Positions 1-7,049 of a stretch of DNA of 34,306 bases are shown one piece after another. The DNA lies in contig JAITDE010000076.1 in assembly GCA_031282735.1 (NCBI GenBank), forward strand, positions 1 through 34,306, written 5' to 3'. The notes beneath the pieces are model-generated. The model saw only the letters and a list, made by a program, of their open reading frames with translations. It was not told the DNA's origin and did not search any database. The first letter of the stretch is position 1; each line of letters starts with the position of its first letter. Source of the stretch: Oscillospiraceae bacterium (lineage in GTDB: Bacteria > Bacillota > Clostridia > Oscillospirales > Acutalibacteraceae). Both the position numbers and the translations under genes were made by a program.

Positions 1-1
1 C

Positions 2-30
2 TTGATTTTTTCGCGAGAAAATGCTATAAT
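2..30 (+). promoter_or_regulatory. Sigma-A-type promoter with no downstream ORF
   Basis: TTGATT (2-7), a 17-base spacer and TATAAT (25-30) preceded by TGC, which is an extended -10. No convincing plus-strand gene follows for about 1.8 kb. It may be the orphaned promoter of a gene displaced by the mobile remnant, or it may drive a non-coding RNA. Confidence 0.5.
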
Positions 31-140
31 GCATGCATCTTACCTGTTCCTTTTTTCGGTTGAATGCTTATAGAGCCGTGCCAACGTAGGGAAATCTTTT
101 TTGGAGTACCATTCCAAAATGGTTGCTCAAAAAAGATGCA

Positions 141-179
141 AACGCCTGAAACCCTTGCTGTGCAAGGGTTTCAGGCGTT
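141..179 (-). terminator. Long perfect hairpin at the end of the recombinase remnant
   Basis: Two perfect 17-base arms (141-157 and 163-179, starting AACGCCTGAAACC) enclose a 5-base loop. Read on the minus strand, the hairpin is followed by a T-rich stretch, so it could terminate transcription of the minus-strand recombinase remnant. On the plus strand there is no T-run. It could also be an element-end structure. Confidence 0.5.
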
Positions 180-339
180 GAAAAGGGCAAAAAACAGACT
201 AAATTTTTCGTAGATCTCAAAACCGAACAGGAGACTTTCGAACCCTGGTAAAAACGACAGTTGTCGGCTTCCCGGCTATCCGCGATACCAATAAAACAAT
301 CAAATAACCCACCATCAGTCGTGAATTCTCGATGAGAAC

Positions 340-1112
340 TCACGGCTTTTTCTGTTTCCCGGCAAAAAAATTGATGAAAGGAAAATCGCCTATGCAAGTC
401 TTTCGCTCCGCGAGGGCGAGGATGTTGTTAAGTCCGGTTAAGTTGTCCAGCAGGGCGTCGTTCTCATCCTCTGCCGGCAGTTTTCTGCGTTGAGTACGAA
501 GTGCACTGACCTTCCCGTTCACCGCGCCAGTCTTGGCGGAGAACTCGGCGGCGTCAAAGTATCCTTGGCGTGGCGAGAGGCAATGGTGAGATTTTGCTCG
601 TTCAGCGCGGCGATCTGCGTGTCGATCTCATAAATCTTGCCGTGGATGCCGCTGTGCCGCTGCTGGATGCGGGTGAGCCGGTCAATCAGCGGCACGAGGA
701 TGCCCTCGCGGTGAGCGGCCAGCTTGTGGGTCAGCAGGGTGAAGGCGTCGTACAGCGATTCCTCGCTGTAGCGGATGGTTTGGCAGTCGGCGGTGCCGCT
801 GACATGGGCGTTGCATTCCCAGTAGGCGATGCTGTTGATCATCATGCGCCGGAATTTATGTCCGCAGTCGGGGCAGAGGATTTTTCTGGTCAGCGGATGT
901 TCCGCTTTAGGCTGTGCGGCTGTGCTATCCCGCCGCCGTGACTGCCAGAGCCGTTGCGCCGCTTCGAAATCCTCCCGGCTGATGATGGCGGGATGGCTGT
1001 TCTCGACGTAATATTGCGGCTGCTGCCCCTTGTTGCGGATGGTTTTGAATGGGAACTCGGTGGTGTAGCTCTTTTGCAGGAGGGCGTCGCCGACGGCTCG
1101 TTCGCCACATCG
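340..1112 (-). pseudogene. Large serine recombinase, C-terminal remnant (frameshifted)
   Basis: Conceptual translation across three minus-strand frames gives the C-terminal half of a large serine (resolvase/invertase-type) recombinase, as found on clostridial conjugative elements. A 'recombinase' domain segment (DALLQKSYTTEFP, then NSHPAIISREDFEAAQ) is followed by a zinc-ribbon (CPDCGHKFRR, later ECNAHV and TADC) and a coiled-coil stretch (DRLTRIQQRHSGIHGKIYEI). The frame is broken near 565: the track ORF at 519-845 runs off frame after RHAKD, and the true continuation (AAEFSAKTGAVNGKVSALR) lies in the 340-522 ORF. The N-terminal catalytic serine domain is missing and the C terminus appears cut short. 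I see it as a dead remnant of an integrated element, not a working enzyme. Confidence 0.75.
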
Positions 1113-1350
1113 CCAAACGCCCTACATCCAGCTTGACGTTGTCCATATCAAAGAGGATATCGGTGTGACCGTCATGCTCGAAGACGGACGCATCCTTGAA
1201 TTTGTCGCCGTCCAGCAGAATGCCCGCTTCGGTCAGCACGTCATTGACGCCGTCCAGCCATTCCTGCGGATCGCCGCCGCAACCCTGTAAAATGAGACCT
1301 TCGCGGTCGTTCATCCGGCGAAGGTCATCGGTTGTAATGTTATTTGGCAT
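1113..1350 (-). pseudogene. 5' fragment of a conjugative-element accessory protein
   Basis: The reading frame starts at ATG 1350 (complement) behind a good AAGGAGG site and encodes about 79 residues (MPNNITTDDLRRMNDREG through VGRLAMWR). It resembles, from memory, a small conserved protein common on clostridial integrative elements. I know no function for it. Immediately after LAMWR the sequence switches into serine-recombinase coding sequence in another frame, so the gene has lost its 3' part by deletion or recombination. It is a true start joined to foreign sequence, hence called a pseudogene. Confidence 0.6.
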
Positions 1351-1386
1351 ATCATTTGCCCTCCTTGATTCGTTTTTTGGCGATTT

Positions 1387-1602
1387 TATATATTCAAGCT
1401 GGCAAGCTTTGGCTGATGGAGCGACACCTTCATGGCTTCGTTCGCCAGTTGCGGGGCGTTTAGCACAAGCGGCCTACCTCTCGGGTACTGGATCCATCCA
1501 AGCAACCGGTGTCGAAATTTTCTTCCGCGTTCGCCCCGCCCTCTGGGTAAGCGCAGACATTTTTGCTTAAGCAAACGGCATTTTCGCGCCTTGAATAACC
1601 CT
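1387..1602. other. Gene-free decayed element DNA
   Basis: Short overlapping ORFs occur on both strands (for example 1386-1574 minus and 1196-1570 plus), but none has a convincing ribosome binding site, domain or codon pattern. The base composition and position suggest a continuation of the mobile remnant. No gene is called. Confidence 0.4.
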
Positions 1603-1637
1603 CAGCCCGTGGAGAAAAACTCTGCGGGCTGATTTTT
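1603..1637 (+). terminator. Rho-independent terminator-like hairpin
   Basis: CAGCCCG (1603-1609) pairs with CGGGCTG (1625-1631) across an A-rich loop and is followed by ATTTTT. A related GCCCGTGG...CTGCGGGC hairpin occurs downstream of purB. Confidence 0.5.
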
Positions 1638-1674
1638 GGCTTATGCGACCGCGCAAAGCGGCTGCCGCTGGGGA

Positions 1675-1712
1675 CAGAAGAAAACAAGCAAAAAGCCTTT
1701 GGTGCTTCGCGC
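1675..1712 (+). repeat. Degenerate copy of dispersed intergenic repeat
   Basis: GAAGAAAACAAGCAAAAAG followed by a TGCTTCGCGC block matches, with changes, the repeats at 14777-14830 and 26692-26742. The palindromic left part is only partly kept. Confidence 0.4.
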
Positions 1713-1727
1713 AAACAAAAGAAATCT

Positions 1728-1762
1728 GCACCGATATTCATTTTAGGCTTGAATATCGGTGC
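1728..1762. repeat. Perfect 13-bp inverted repeat
   Basis: GCACCGATATTCA (1728-1740) and TGAATATCGGTGC (1750-1762) are exact inverted copies with a 9-base loop. The right arm overlaps the candidate -35 of the tRNA-Leu promoter. It could be an operator, an element end or a hairpin; there is no T-run. Confidence 0.6.
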
Positions 1763-1777
1763 AAACTGTGATACAAT
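1749..1777 (+). promoter_or_regulatory. Candidate promoter upstream of tRNA-Leu
   Basis: TTGAAT (1749-1754), a 17-base spacer and TACAAT (1772-1777) lie about 80 bases before the tRNA. Four or five of six bases match consensus in each box. Confidence 0.45.
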
Positions 1778-1857
1778 TGTAGTTGATCAGGTAAAAACGA
1801 GACACGGACGAGTTTTTACGGATGATTTTGTCCGCTCGGTTGCGGGTAGTGTTTTTT

Positions 1858-1940
1858 GCGGGCATGGCGGAATTGGCAGACGCGCAGGTTTTAGGAGCCT
1901 GTGGGAAACTGTGTGGGTTCGAGTCCCACTGCCCGCACCA
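1858..1940 (+). tRNA. tRNA-Leu (anticodon UAG)
   Basis: The acceptor arms GCGGGCA and TGCCCGC pair fully. There is a D-arm, an anticodon arm CAGGT/GCCTG with loop TTTAGGA (anticodon TAG, reading CUA), a class II variable arm, a T-arm TGGG/CCCA around TTCGAGT, discriminator A and an encoded CCA end. The decayed recombinase region lies just upstream rather than in the 3' end of the tRNA. Confidence 0.95.
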
Positions 1941-1981
1941 AATTTATATATAATTGATGACTCATAAAGTGAGGTAAGCGT

Positions 1982-3187
1982 GTGCAATGGTTTGATGTGC
2001 TGATTCTTCTGTTTTCGGCGGCGGCGTTGGCGACCGCAGTGCTGGTGACGCGCAAAATCGATGCTGGATTGGTAGATCCCGCACAGCTATTGCAGCTGAA
2101 CGCGCAATTGCTTGCCATGCGTGAGGCACAAAGTGTCGCCCTCACGCGGCAAACCGAACAGATCGAACACCTGCGCACGGTGTTGGCGAACGAAATGGAG
2201 CGATCCCGCCGCGAAAACGCCCAATTGCAGGAGCGCATGGTGCTGAGCAATGAACGCAAGCTTGCCCAAATGATGCAATCCAATGGCGAACAGCTTGAAC
2301 TGATGCGCCGCACGGTGGATGAGCGTCTGCAAAAAACATTGGAAACCCGCCTGCAGGAATCTTTTAAAGCGGTGAGCGCACATCTCGAAAGCGTTCAGCG
2401 CGGCTTAGGCGAAATGCAAAGCTTGGCCTCCGATGTCGGAGGACTGAAAAAAGCCCTCACAAACGTCAAGGTGCGCGGTACGTTCGGCGAAATTCAACTG
2501 GAACGCATTTTAGAACAAATGCTAACGGTTAGCCAATACGAAAAAAACGCGGCGACCAAGCACGGTAGTGCCGACAGGGTGGAGTTTGCCCTGCGCCTGC
2601 CCGGCAAGGGAGGCGATCAATCGGTTTTTTTGCCCATCGATTCCAAATTTCCAATCGAGGACTACGAACGTTTGCTGGCTGGCTACGACGCGGGCGATAA
2701 AGCTTTGATGGATGCCGCGCGGCGCAATTTGAGCATAAATCTGCGCAATTGCGCAAAGGCTATCCACGACAAGTATATTGATCCCCCCAATACGACGGAT
2801 TTTGCGATTTTATTCCTGCCGACTGAGGGGCTTTATGCCGAAGTTGTGCAAAACGCCGAACTCTTTGAACAAATCCAACATGATTACAAAGTGACGGTCA
2901 CAGGACCGACGACATTGTCGGCATTTTTGAATGCCCTGCAAATGGGCTTCCAGACGCTTGCGATTGAGAAGCGATCGGTGGAAGTGTGGCAGGTGCTGGG
3001 CGCGGTGCGCACGGAGTTCGACAAATTTGCCGACGCTCTGCAAGCGACGCAAAAAAAATTGCGCGCGGCGGAAGACGACCTTGAAAAGCTCGTCGGCACA
3101 CGCACCACGGTGTTGCAACGCAAATTGCGCCAAGTGGAGGCTCTCCCCGCAGAGGACGCGCAGTTATTATTGCTCGACGGCGAATAG
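1982..3187 (+). CDS. rmuC: DNA recombination protein RmuC
   Basis: This 401-residue protein has the RmuC architecture: an N-terminal membrane anchor (about residues 5-22), a long charged coiled coil (about 35-150) and the conserved nuclease-like core with KVRGTFGEIQLERIL, LPIDSKFPIEDYERL and FLPTEGLYAEVV. RmuC family proteins limit inversions at short inverted repeats in E. coli and are proposed to act as nucleases at DNA structures; the activity in this organism is inferred. The start is GTG 1982, behind a GTGAGGT site 7-8 bases upstream. It begins 42 bases after tRNA-Leu. The phosphatase gene follows after 10 bases, suggesting co-transcription. Length is normal for the family. Confidence 0.93.
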   Translation: MQWFDVLILLFSAAALATAVLVTRKIDAGLVDPAQLLQLNAQLLAMREAQSVALTRQTEQIEHLRTVLANEMERSRRENAQLQERMVLSNERKLAQMMQSNGEQLELMRRTVDERLQKTLETRLQESFKAVSAHLESVQRGLGEMQSLASDVGGLKKALTNVKVRGTFGEIQLERILEQMLTVSQYEKNAATKHGSADRVEFALRLPGKGGDQSVFLPIDSKFPIEDYERLLAGYDAGDKALMDAARRNLSINLRNCAKAIHDKYIDPPNTTDFAILFLPTEGLYAEVVQNAELFEQIQHDYKVTVTGPTTLSAFLNALQMGFQTLAIEKRSVEVWQVLGAVRTEFDKFADALQATQKKLRAAEDDLEKLVGTRTTVLQRKLRQVEALPAEDAQLLLLDGE

Positions 3188-3197
3188 GGTGAACGAC

Positions 3198-3947
3198 ATG
3201 ATCGATTTGCACTGCCATATCCTTCCGCTGGACGACGGTGCGCAGTCCTTTGATGAAAGCGTCGCCATAGCGCGGATTGCCCGGCAAAACAGAATCACGC
3301 GGATTGTGGCGACACCGCACTTCAAAAAATTGTCTTCCCCCCAATCGTTTTTGCGCCGTCGAGACGCCGCGTTGGAGCGTGTGCGCCAATCGCTTTTGCG
3401 TGACGGCATTGATATAGAACTGTTCCCCGGCGCGGAGGTTCAGCTCTCGGACGAAATTTTTTATGCGGGCGATTTGCGCCCCGCTTGCATTGCGGGCAGT
3501 CGCTTTTTGTTGGTGGAGTTCGATTACGATCTCACCAGCGCGGCGGTTGTGCGGCGGTATCTGGAAGAAATCCTGCGGCGCGGCATGTACCCTATCATTG
3601 CGCATCCCGAACGCTGCGCTGCGTTTTTGAATGATTATGAATTGGTCAACGATTTGGCGGAGGAAGGCACGTTGTTTCAGCTAACAGCCGAAGCGCTTAC
3701 CATGCAAACACCACCGGTCTCATTGGATTTGGCCGCGCAGATGGCGTACTCCAACATCGCGCAGTTCATCGCAACGGATGCCCACCGCGCCTACGGGCAC
3801 CGCGCTCCCGTTGCTGAAACGTTTTTGCGCGACACGATCCCTGAGATCACGGATGCGCAGCTCTATTTTATGACGGAAACCGCCCCTGAGGCCATCATCA
3901 ACGATCGCTTCCCACCCGCGCGGGCGTATGGGTATTTGAGATATTAA
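3198..3947 (+). CDS. CpsB/YwqE-type tyrosine-protein phosphatase (PHP family)
   Basis: This 249-residue protein of the PHP metal-dependent hydrolase superfamily matches the CpsB/Wzh/YwqE group, which dephosphorylates the Tyr tail of bacterial BY-kinases that control capsule or exopolysaccharide assembly. Visible metal-site motifs are DLHCHILPLDDG at the N terminus, ATPHFK, FPGAEVQ, IIAHPERC and ATDAHR. ATG 3198 is chosen over the in-frame GTG 3189 because AGGGTGA precedes it. Its predicted substrate, a kinase with a Tyr-rich tail, is encoded next, supporting a kinase/phosphatase pair. A repeat-bearing gap of 187 bases separates the two genes. Confidence 0.9.
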   Translation: MIDLHCHILPLDDGAQSFDESVAIARIARQNRITRIVATPHFKKLSSPQSFLRRRDAALERVRQSLLRDGIDIELFPGAEVQLSDEIFYAGDLRPACIAGSRFLLVEFDYDLTSAAVVRRYLEEILRRGMYPIIAHPERCAAFLNDYELVNDLAEEGTLFQLTAEALTMQTPPVSLDLAAQMAYSNIAQFIATDAHRAYGHRAPVAETFLRDTIPEITDAQLYFMTETAPEAIINDRFPPARAYGYLRY

Positions 3948-4013
3948 CGTGCCGGTCACTAGACGCGGGAGGCTAAGCGTTCATTTTTGAAGACTGTGCT
4001 GTGGGGAAGCGTC

Positions 4014-4060
4014 GGCTTCGCGCGGTCATTTGCGAACTGATATATATTTTTGCGATATTT
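4014..4060 (+). repeat. Partial copy of dispersed repeat
   Basis: CTTCGCGCGGTCATTT followed by CTGATATATATTT resembles the unit duplicated at 14822-14975 (CGCGCGGTCATTT...CTGATGTGTATTT). It lies in the gap before the BY-kinase gene. Confidence 0.45.
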
Positions 4061-4073
4061 GTATGAAGCGTAT

Positions 4074-4081
4074 GGTATATT
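4074..4081 (+). promoter_or_regulatory. Possible extended -10 promoter for the BY-kinase gene
   Basis: GGTATATT, preceded by T, gives a TGG-TATATT extended -10 about 54 bases before the start codon. No good -35 is visible at the right spacing, so this is weak. Confidence 0.3.
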
Positions 4082-4134
4082 GATAACCGCACGGGGCGAG
4101 AAGCCGCCCGCGTAGGTTCTGAAGGGGTTTGTGT

Positions 4135-5745
4135 ATGCAACAACAAGAGTTTAACCGCCTGCCGCAAGCGGGAAGCGGGACGGGTCTGCCATTTCAAGTT
4201 GACTTCGGTCGGCTGGTTCGCGCTGTGCTGCGCCGCATTTGGATTGTCGTCTTGGTTGCCGTGGTTCTGGGCGGCAGCATGTATGTGATCGCGAAAAATC
4301 AAACATACGAAATTTTCCGCGCCGAAATCACCTTGGCGTTCACCAAAACAACCTACCAAACCATCGTGCGCAACGAGGGCAAAGAAGATGAATACACCGT
4401 CAGCATTCCAACAAAAGATTACTTTACAAAAATGAGCGGCGACCGCTACACAATCCTGCTCACAGGCGATGATGTTGTGGAACGCGTCAATCAAGAATTG
4501 AACAATAAGTATGATGAAAACCTGATTCGTTCCTCCATCCACATCGACGCGCTCGCGGAAGCCGGATTTTACACGCTCTGGGTGCAAAGCGGCGACGGCA
4601 CATTCTGCAACGATGTTTTGAACGCGCTTATCGGCGTGTTTCCGTCGTATTTAACCAAGTTTGAGTCCACACTGTCGGTTGATATCATACGCCGCGCGCG
4701 TCCCGCGCAACGCGTGAGCAATGTGGATAATTCCAAAACAATGACCATGTTGGGCGCGGTTTGCGGCGGCGGCGCAATGATTACACTGTTTGTGTTGCTG
4801 GAACTCTTCCGCAGCACCGTGCGCAGTGGGCAGGATATTCGCACAAAAACAGCGGAACGTCTGCTGGGTATGACGCCTTTTCAGCCCTCAAAACGAGCGT
4901 TCCGCAAAAAAGATCCCGACAGGGTTATCCATATTTTGGACAAACGATCCGTTAGTTTCGATTTTGTGGAGAATATCAAGGCGATCCGCACAAAAATCGA
5001 AAACATTGCGGCGGAATCGCAGGCGAAAGTGTTCGTCGTCACAAGCACATTTGAGGGCGAAGGCAAAAGCACGATCGTCATCAACTTGGCCTGTGCGCTT
5101 GCCCAACGAGGGAAATCGGTCTTGGTGATTGACTGCGATTTGCGCAAACCTGCCATCCTGAAAAAACTGGGCATCAAAGAGGGCGATAAAGCGGGAATTC
5201 TGCCGATCTTGGCGGGGATATCCACCTATGAAGAGTCTGTAAAATATGTAAAATCACTGCGCTTTTTTGTGCTGTCTTCAGGCGGCGTCACCGCCAATCC
5301 AACCGAAAAACTGAGTTTGGACACCGTCTCCGCCATTTTTCAAAAGGCACGAACGGAATTTGATTTTATCTTGGTGGATACGCCGCCCGCGCGCGTGGTC
5401 GCCGACTGTATTTCGCTCGCGCCGCAGATTGATCAACTGATCTTTGTTGTGCGCTACGATTACGCCCGCATTCAGCAAATCAATGAAACGCTCGATGAAA
5501 TTGAGGGCGCGGGTGTTTCGATCGCGGGCGTTATTTTGACCATGGCCGCGCCTGAAAATCTCATTCGGCGCAACGGATACAGCGCGTCTTACCGCCGCCC
5601 GGGCAAATATTACGGCGGCTTTGGTTACGGTTACGGTTCGGGCATTGAGGGACGTTACGGACGCTACGGTTATGGTTACGGTCAGCAGTATCGATCCAAA
5701 GACGTGAGGCATCCCGATGCGGACGAAGGCGGAGGTCAAAAGTAA
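4135..5745 (+). CDS. Fused Wzz chain-length regulator / BY-family tyrosine kinase
   Basis: The 536-residue protein joins a Wzz/CapA-type membrane module to a cytoplasmic BY-kinase. The first membrane helix is about residues 34-52 (RIWIVVLVAVVLGG) and the second about 204-225, with an extracytoplasmic region between. The kinase follows with Walker A (EGEGKSTIV), Walker A' (VLVIDCDLRKP) and Walker B (FILVDTPPA). The C terminus is a Gly/Tyr-rich tail (repeats such as GYGYG) with many Tyr, the usual autophosphorylation cluster. Start ATG 4135 is preceded by GAAGGGG at 7 bases; the longer track start (TTG 4129) would sit on that site. It ends in a TAATG overlap with the aminotransferase gene. In many Firmicutes these modules are separate proteins; here they are fused, as in Proteobacteria. 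Confidence 0.93.
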   Translation: MQQQEFNRLPQAGSGTGLPFQVDFGRLVRAVLRRIWIVVLVAVVLGGSMYVIAKNQTYEIFRAEITLAFTKTTYQTIVRNEGKEDEYTVSIPTKDYFTKMSGDRYTILLTGDDVVERVNQELNNKYDENLIRSSIHIDALAEAGFYTLWVQSGDGTFCNDVLNALIGVFPSYLTKFESTLSVDIIRRARPAQRVSNVDNSKTMTMLGAVCGGGAMITLFVLLELFRSTVRSGQDIRTKTAERLLGMTPFQPSKRAFRKKDPDRVIHILDKRSVSFDFVENIKAIRTKIENIAAESQAKVFVVTSTFEGEGKSTIVINLACALAQRGKSVLVIDCDLRKPAILKKLGIKEGDKAGILPILAGISTYEESVKYVKSLRFFVLSSGGVTANPTEKLSLDTVSAIFQKARTEFDFILVDTPPARVVADCISLAPQIDQLIFVVRYDYARIQQINETLDEIEGAGVSIAGVILTMAAPENLIRRNGYSASYRRPGKYYGGFGYGYGSGIEGRYGRYGYGYGQQYRSKDVRHPDADEGGGQK

Positions 5746-6887
5746 TGCGCTTGGCAAAACGCGTTTTTTTGTCGCCGCCCCATTGTACAACGCTCGAGAT
5801 GGATTATGTCCGCGACGCAATCGAAAGCAACTGGATTGCGCCCGCAGGACCGCATTTGCGGCAATTTGAAGAGGAAATTTGCGCGTGTGCCGGCATGTCG
5901 TCCGCTTGTGCGCTCAGTAGCGGCACGGCGGGTGTTCATTTGGCGCTCAAAGCCCTTGGCGTTGGCAGGGGCGACCTTGTTTTTTGTTCCGATCTGACGT
6001 TCGCGGGCAGTGTGAATCCCGTTTTTTATGAGGGAGCGCAAGCCGTATTGATTGATTCCGCCCCATATTCGTGCAACCTTGATCCGTCCGCGCTCGCCCT
6101 TGCGCTGGAAGACGCGGCAAGCCGCCGCAAGCTCCCAAAAGCATTGATTGCGGTGGATTTATACGGTCATCCCGCCGATTGGAACACTATTTTACCGTTA
6201 TGCCAATCCTACAACGTGCCTGTGATTGAGGATGCCGCGGAGGCGTTGGGCGCGTTTGCGGGCGGCAAAGCTTGCGGATCGTTTGGCGCGATCGGCGTGT
6301 TTTCATTCAACGGGAACAAAATCATCACAAGCTCGGGTGGCGGCATGGTTGTGTCGAACGATGCCGCGCTGATAAAAAAAATCAACTTTTGGGCGAATCA
6401 ATCCAAAGAGAACGCGCCCTATTATTTGCACAACGAAATCGGTTACAACTACCGCATGTCGAACATCTGTGCCGCCATCGGCAGGGCGCAGTTGGCGTCT
6501 TTGGACACTCGTATCGCGCGACGGAAACAAATTTTTGAGGCATACAAGGCAGCGTTTGCGGATTTGCCCGTGCGTATGCTCGAACCCGTAGCGCACACCG
6601 CGCCGAATCATTGGCTCAGCGTGATGCTGTTGGAATCCGACGCGCCGCGCACTGCCGCACAGGTTGTGCAATCGCTCGAAGCTGACAACATCGAAGCAAG
6701 GCGTGCGTGGAATCCCATGCATTGCCAGCCTGTTTTCGCGCATTGCGGTTATATTTGCGCACAAGAGCGCAGTATGTCGGAGGATTTTTTTGCGCACGGG
6801 ATTTGTCTGCCGTCAGGCTCGGGAATGACGGACGGCGAACAAAACGAAGTGATTTCGCGCGTGAGGGCGTTGTGCGCAACCAAATGA
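5745..6887 (+). CDS. DegT/DnrJ/EryC1/StrS-family aminotransferase
   Basis: The 380-residue PLP-dependent sugar aminotransferase shows the family's N-terminal KRVFLSPPH, ALSSGTAGVHLAL, VIEDAAEALGA (PLP-contacting Asp) and FNGNKIITSSGGGM, in which the Lys is the expected Schiff-base residue. It most resembles the PglE-like group that aminates nucleotide-linked 4-keto sugars; the exact substrate cannot be read from sequence. It overlaps the kinase gene by one base. No partner dehydratase, acetyltransferase or glycosyltransferase lies in the window, so the sugar must be completed elsewhere. A 144-base gap with its own promoter follows. Confidence 0.9.
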   Translation: MRLAKRVFLSPPHCTTLEMDYVRDAIESNWIAPAGPHLRQFEEEICACAGMSSACALSSGTAGVHLALKALGVGRGDLVFCSDLTFAGSVNPVFYEGAQAVLIDSAPYSCNLDPSALALALEDAASRRKLPKALIAVDLYGHPADWNTILPLCQSYNVPVIEDAAEALGAFAGGKACGSFGAIGVFSFNGNKIITSSGGGMVVSNDAALIKKINFWANQSKENAPYYLHNEIGYNYRMSNICAAIGRAQLASLDTRIARRKQIFEAYKAAFADLPVRMLEPVAHTAPNHWLSVMLLESDAPRTAAQVVQSLEADNIEARRAWNPMHCQPVFAHCGYICAQERSMSEDFFAHGICLPSGSGMTDGEQNEVISRVRALCATK

Positions 6888-6974
6888 CCACCTTTCGATT
6901 TTATCATGTGCGGGCTGCACAAGTTTTGTGAATTGCTGGGTTTGATAGGCAAATCAAGCTTTCACGAAAAAACG

Positions 6975-7003
6975 TTGCAAACAGCCTGCGTTTGTGCTAT
7001 ACT
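6975..7003 (+). promoter_or_regulatory. Sigma-A-type promoter for the metallophosphoesterase
   Basis: TTGCAA (6975-6980), a 17-base spacer and TATACT (6998-7003). Transcription would start near 7010, giving a leader of about 40 bases to the GTG start. Confidence 0.7.
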
Positions 7004-7049
7004 ATACGCTAGATTGTGGTGACGATACCTTATGGGGAGGATGTTTTGC

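Noticed and set aside
1749-1967. ORF running through tRNA-Leu
   Set aside because: It covers the whole tRNA gene and has no binding site; the same holds for the minus-strand ORF 1787-1987.
2898-3605. 235-residue minus-strand ORF
   Set aside because: It is antisense to rmuC and the phosphatase, whose families are certain; high GC at third positions opens shadow frames.
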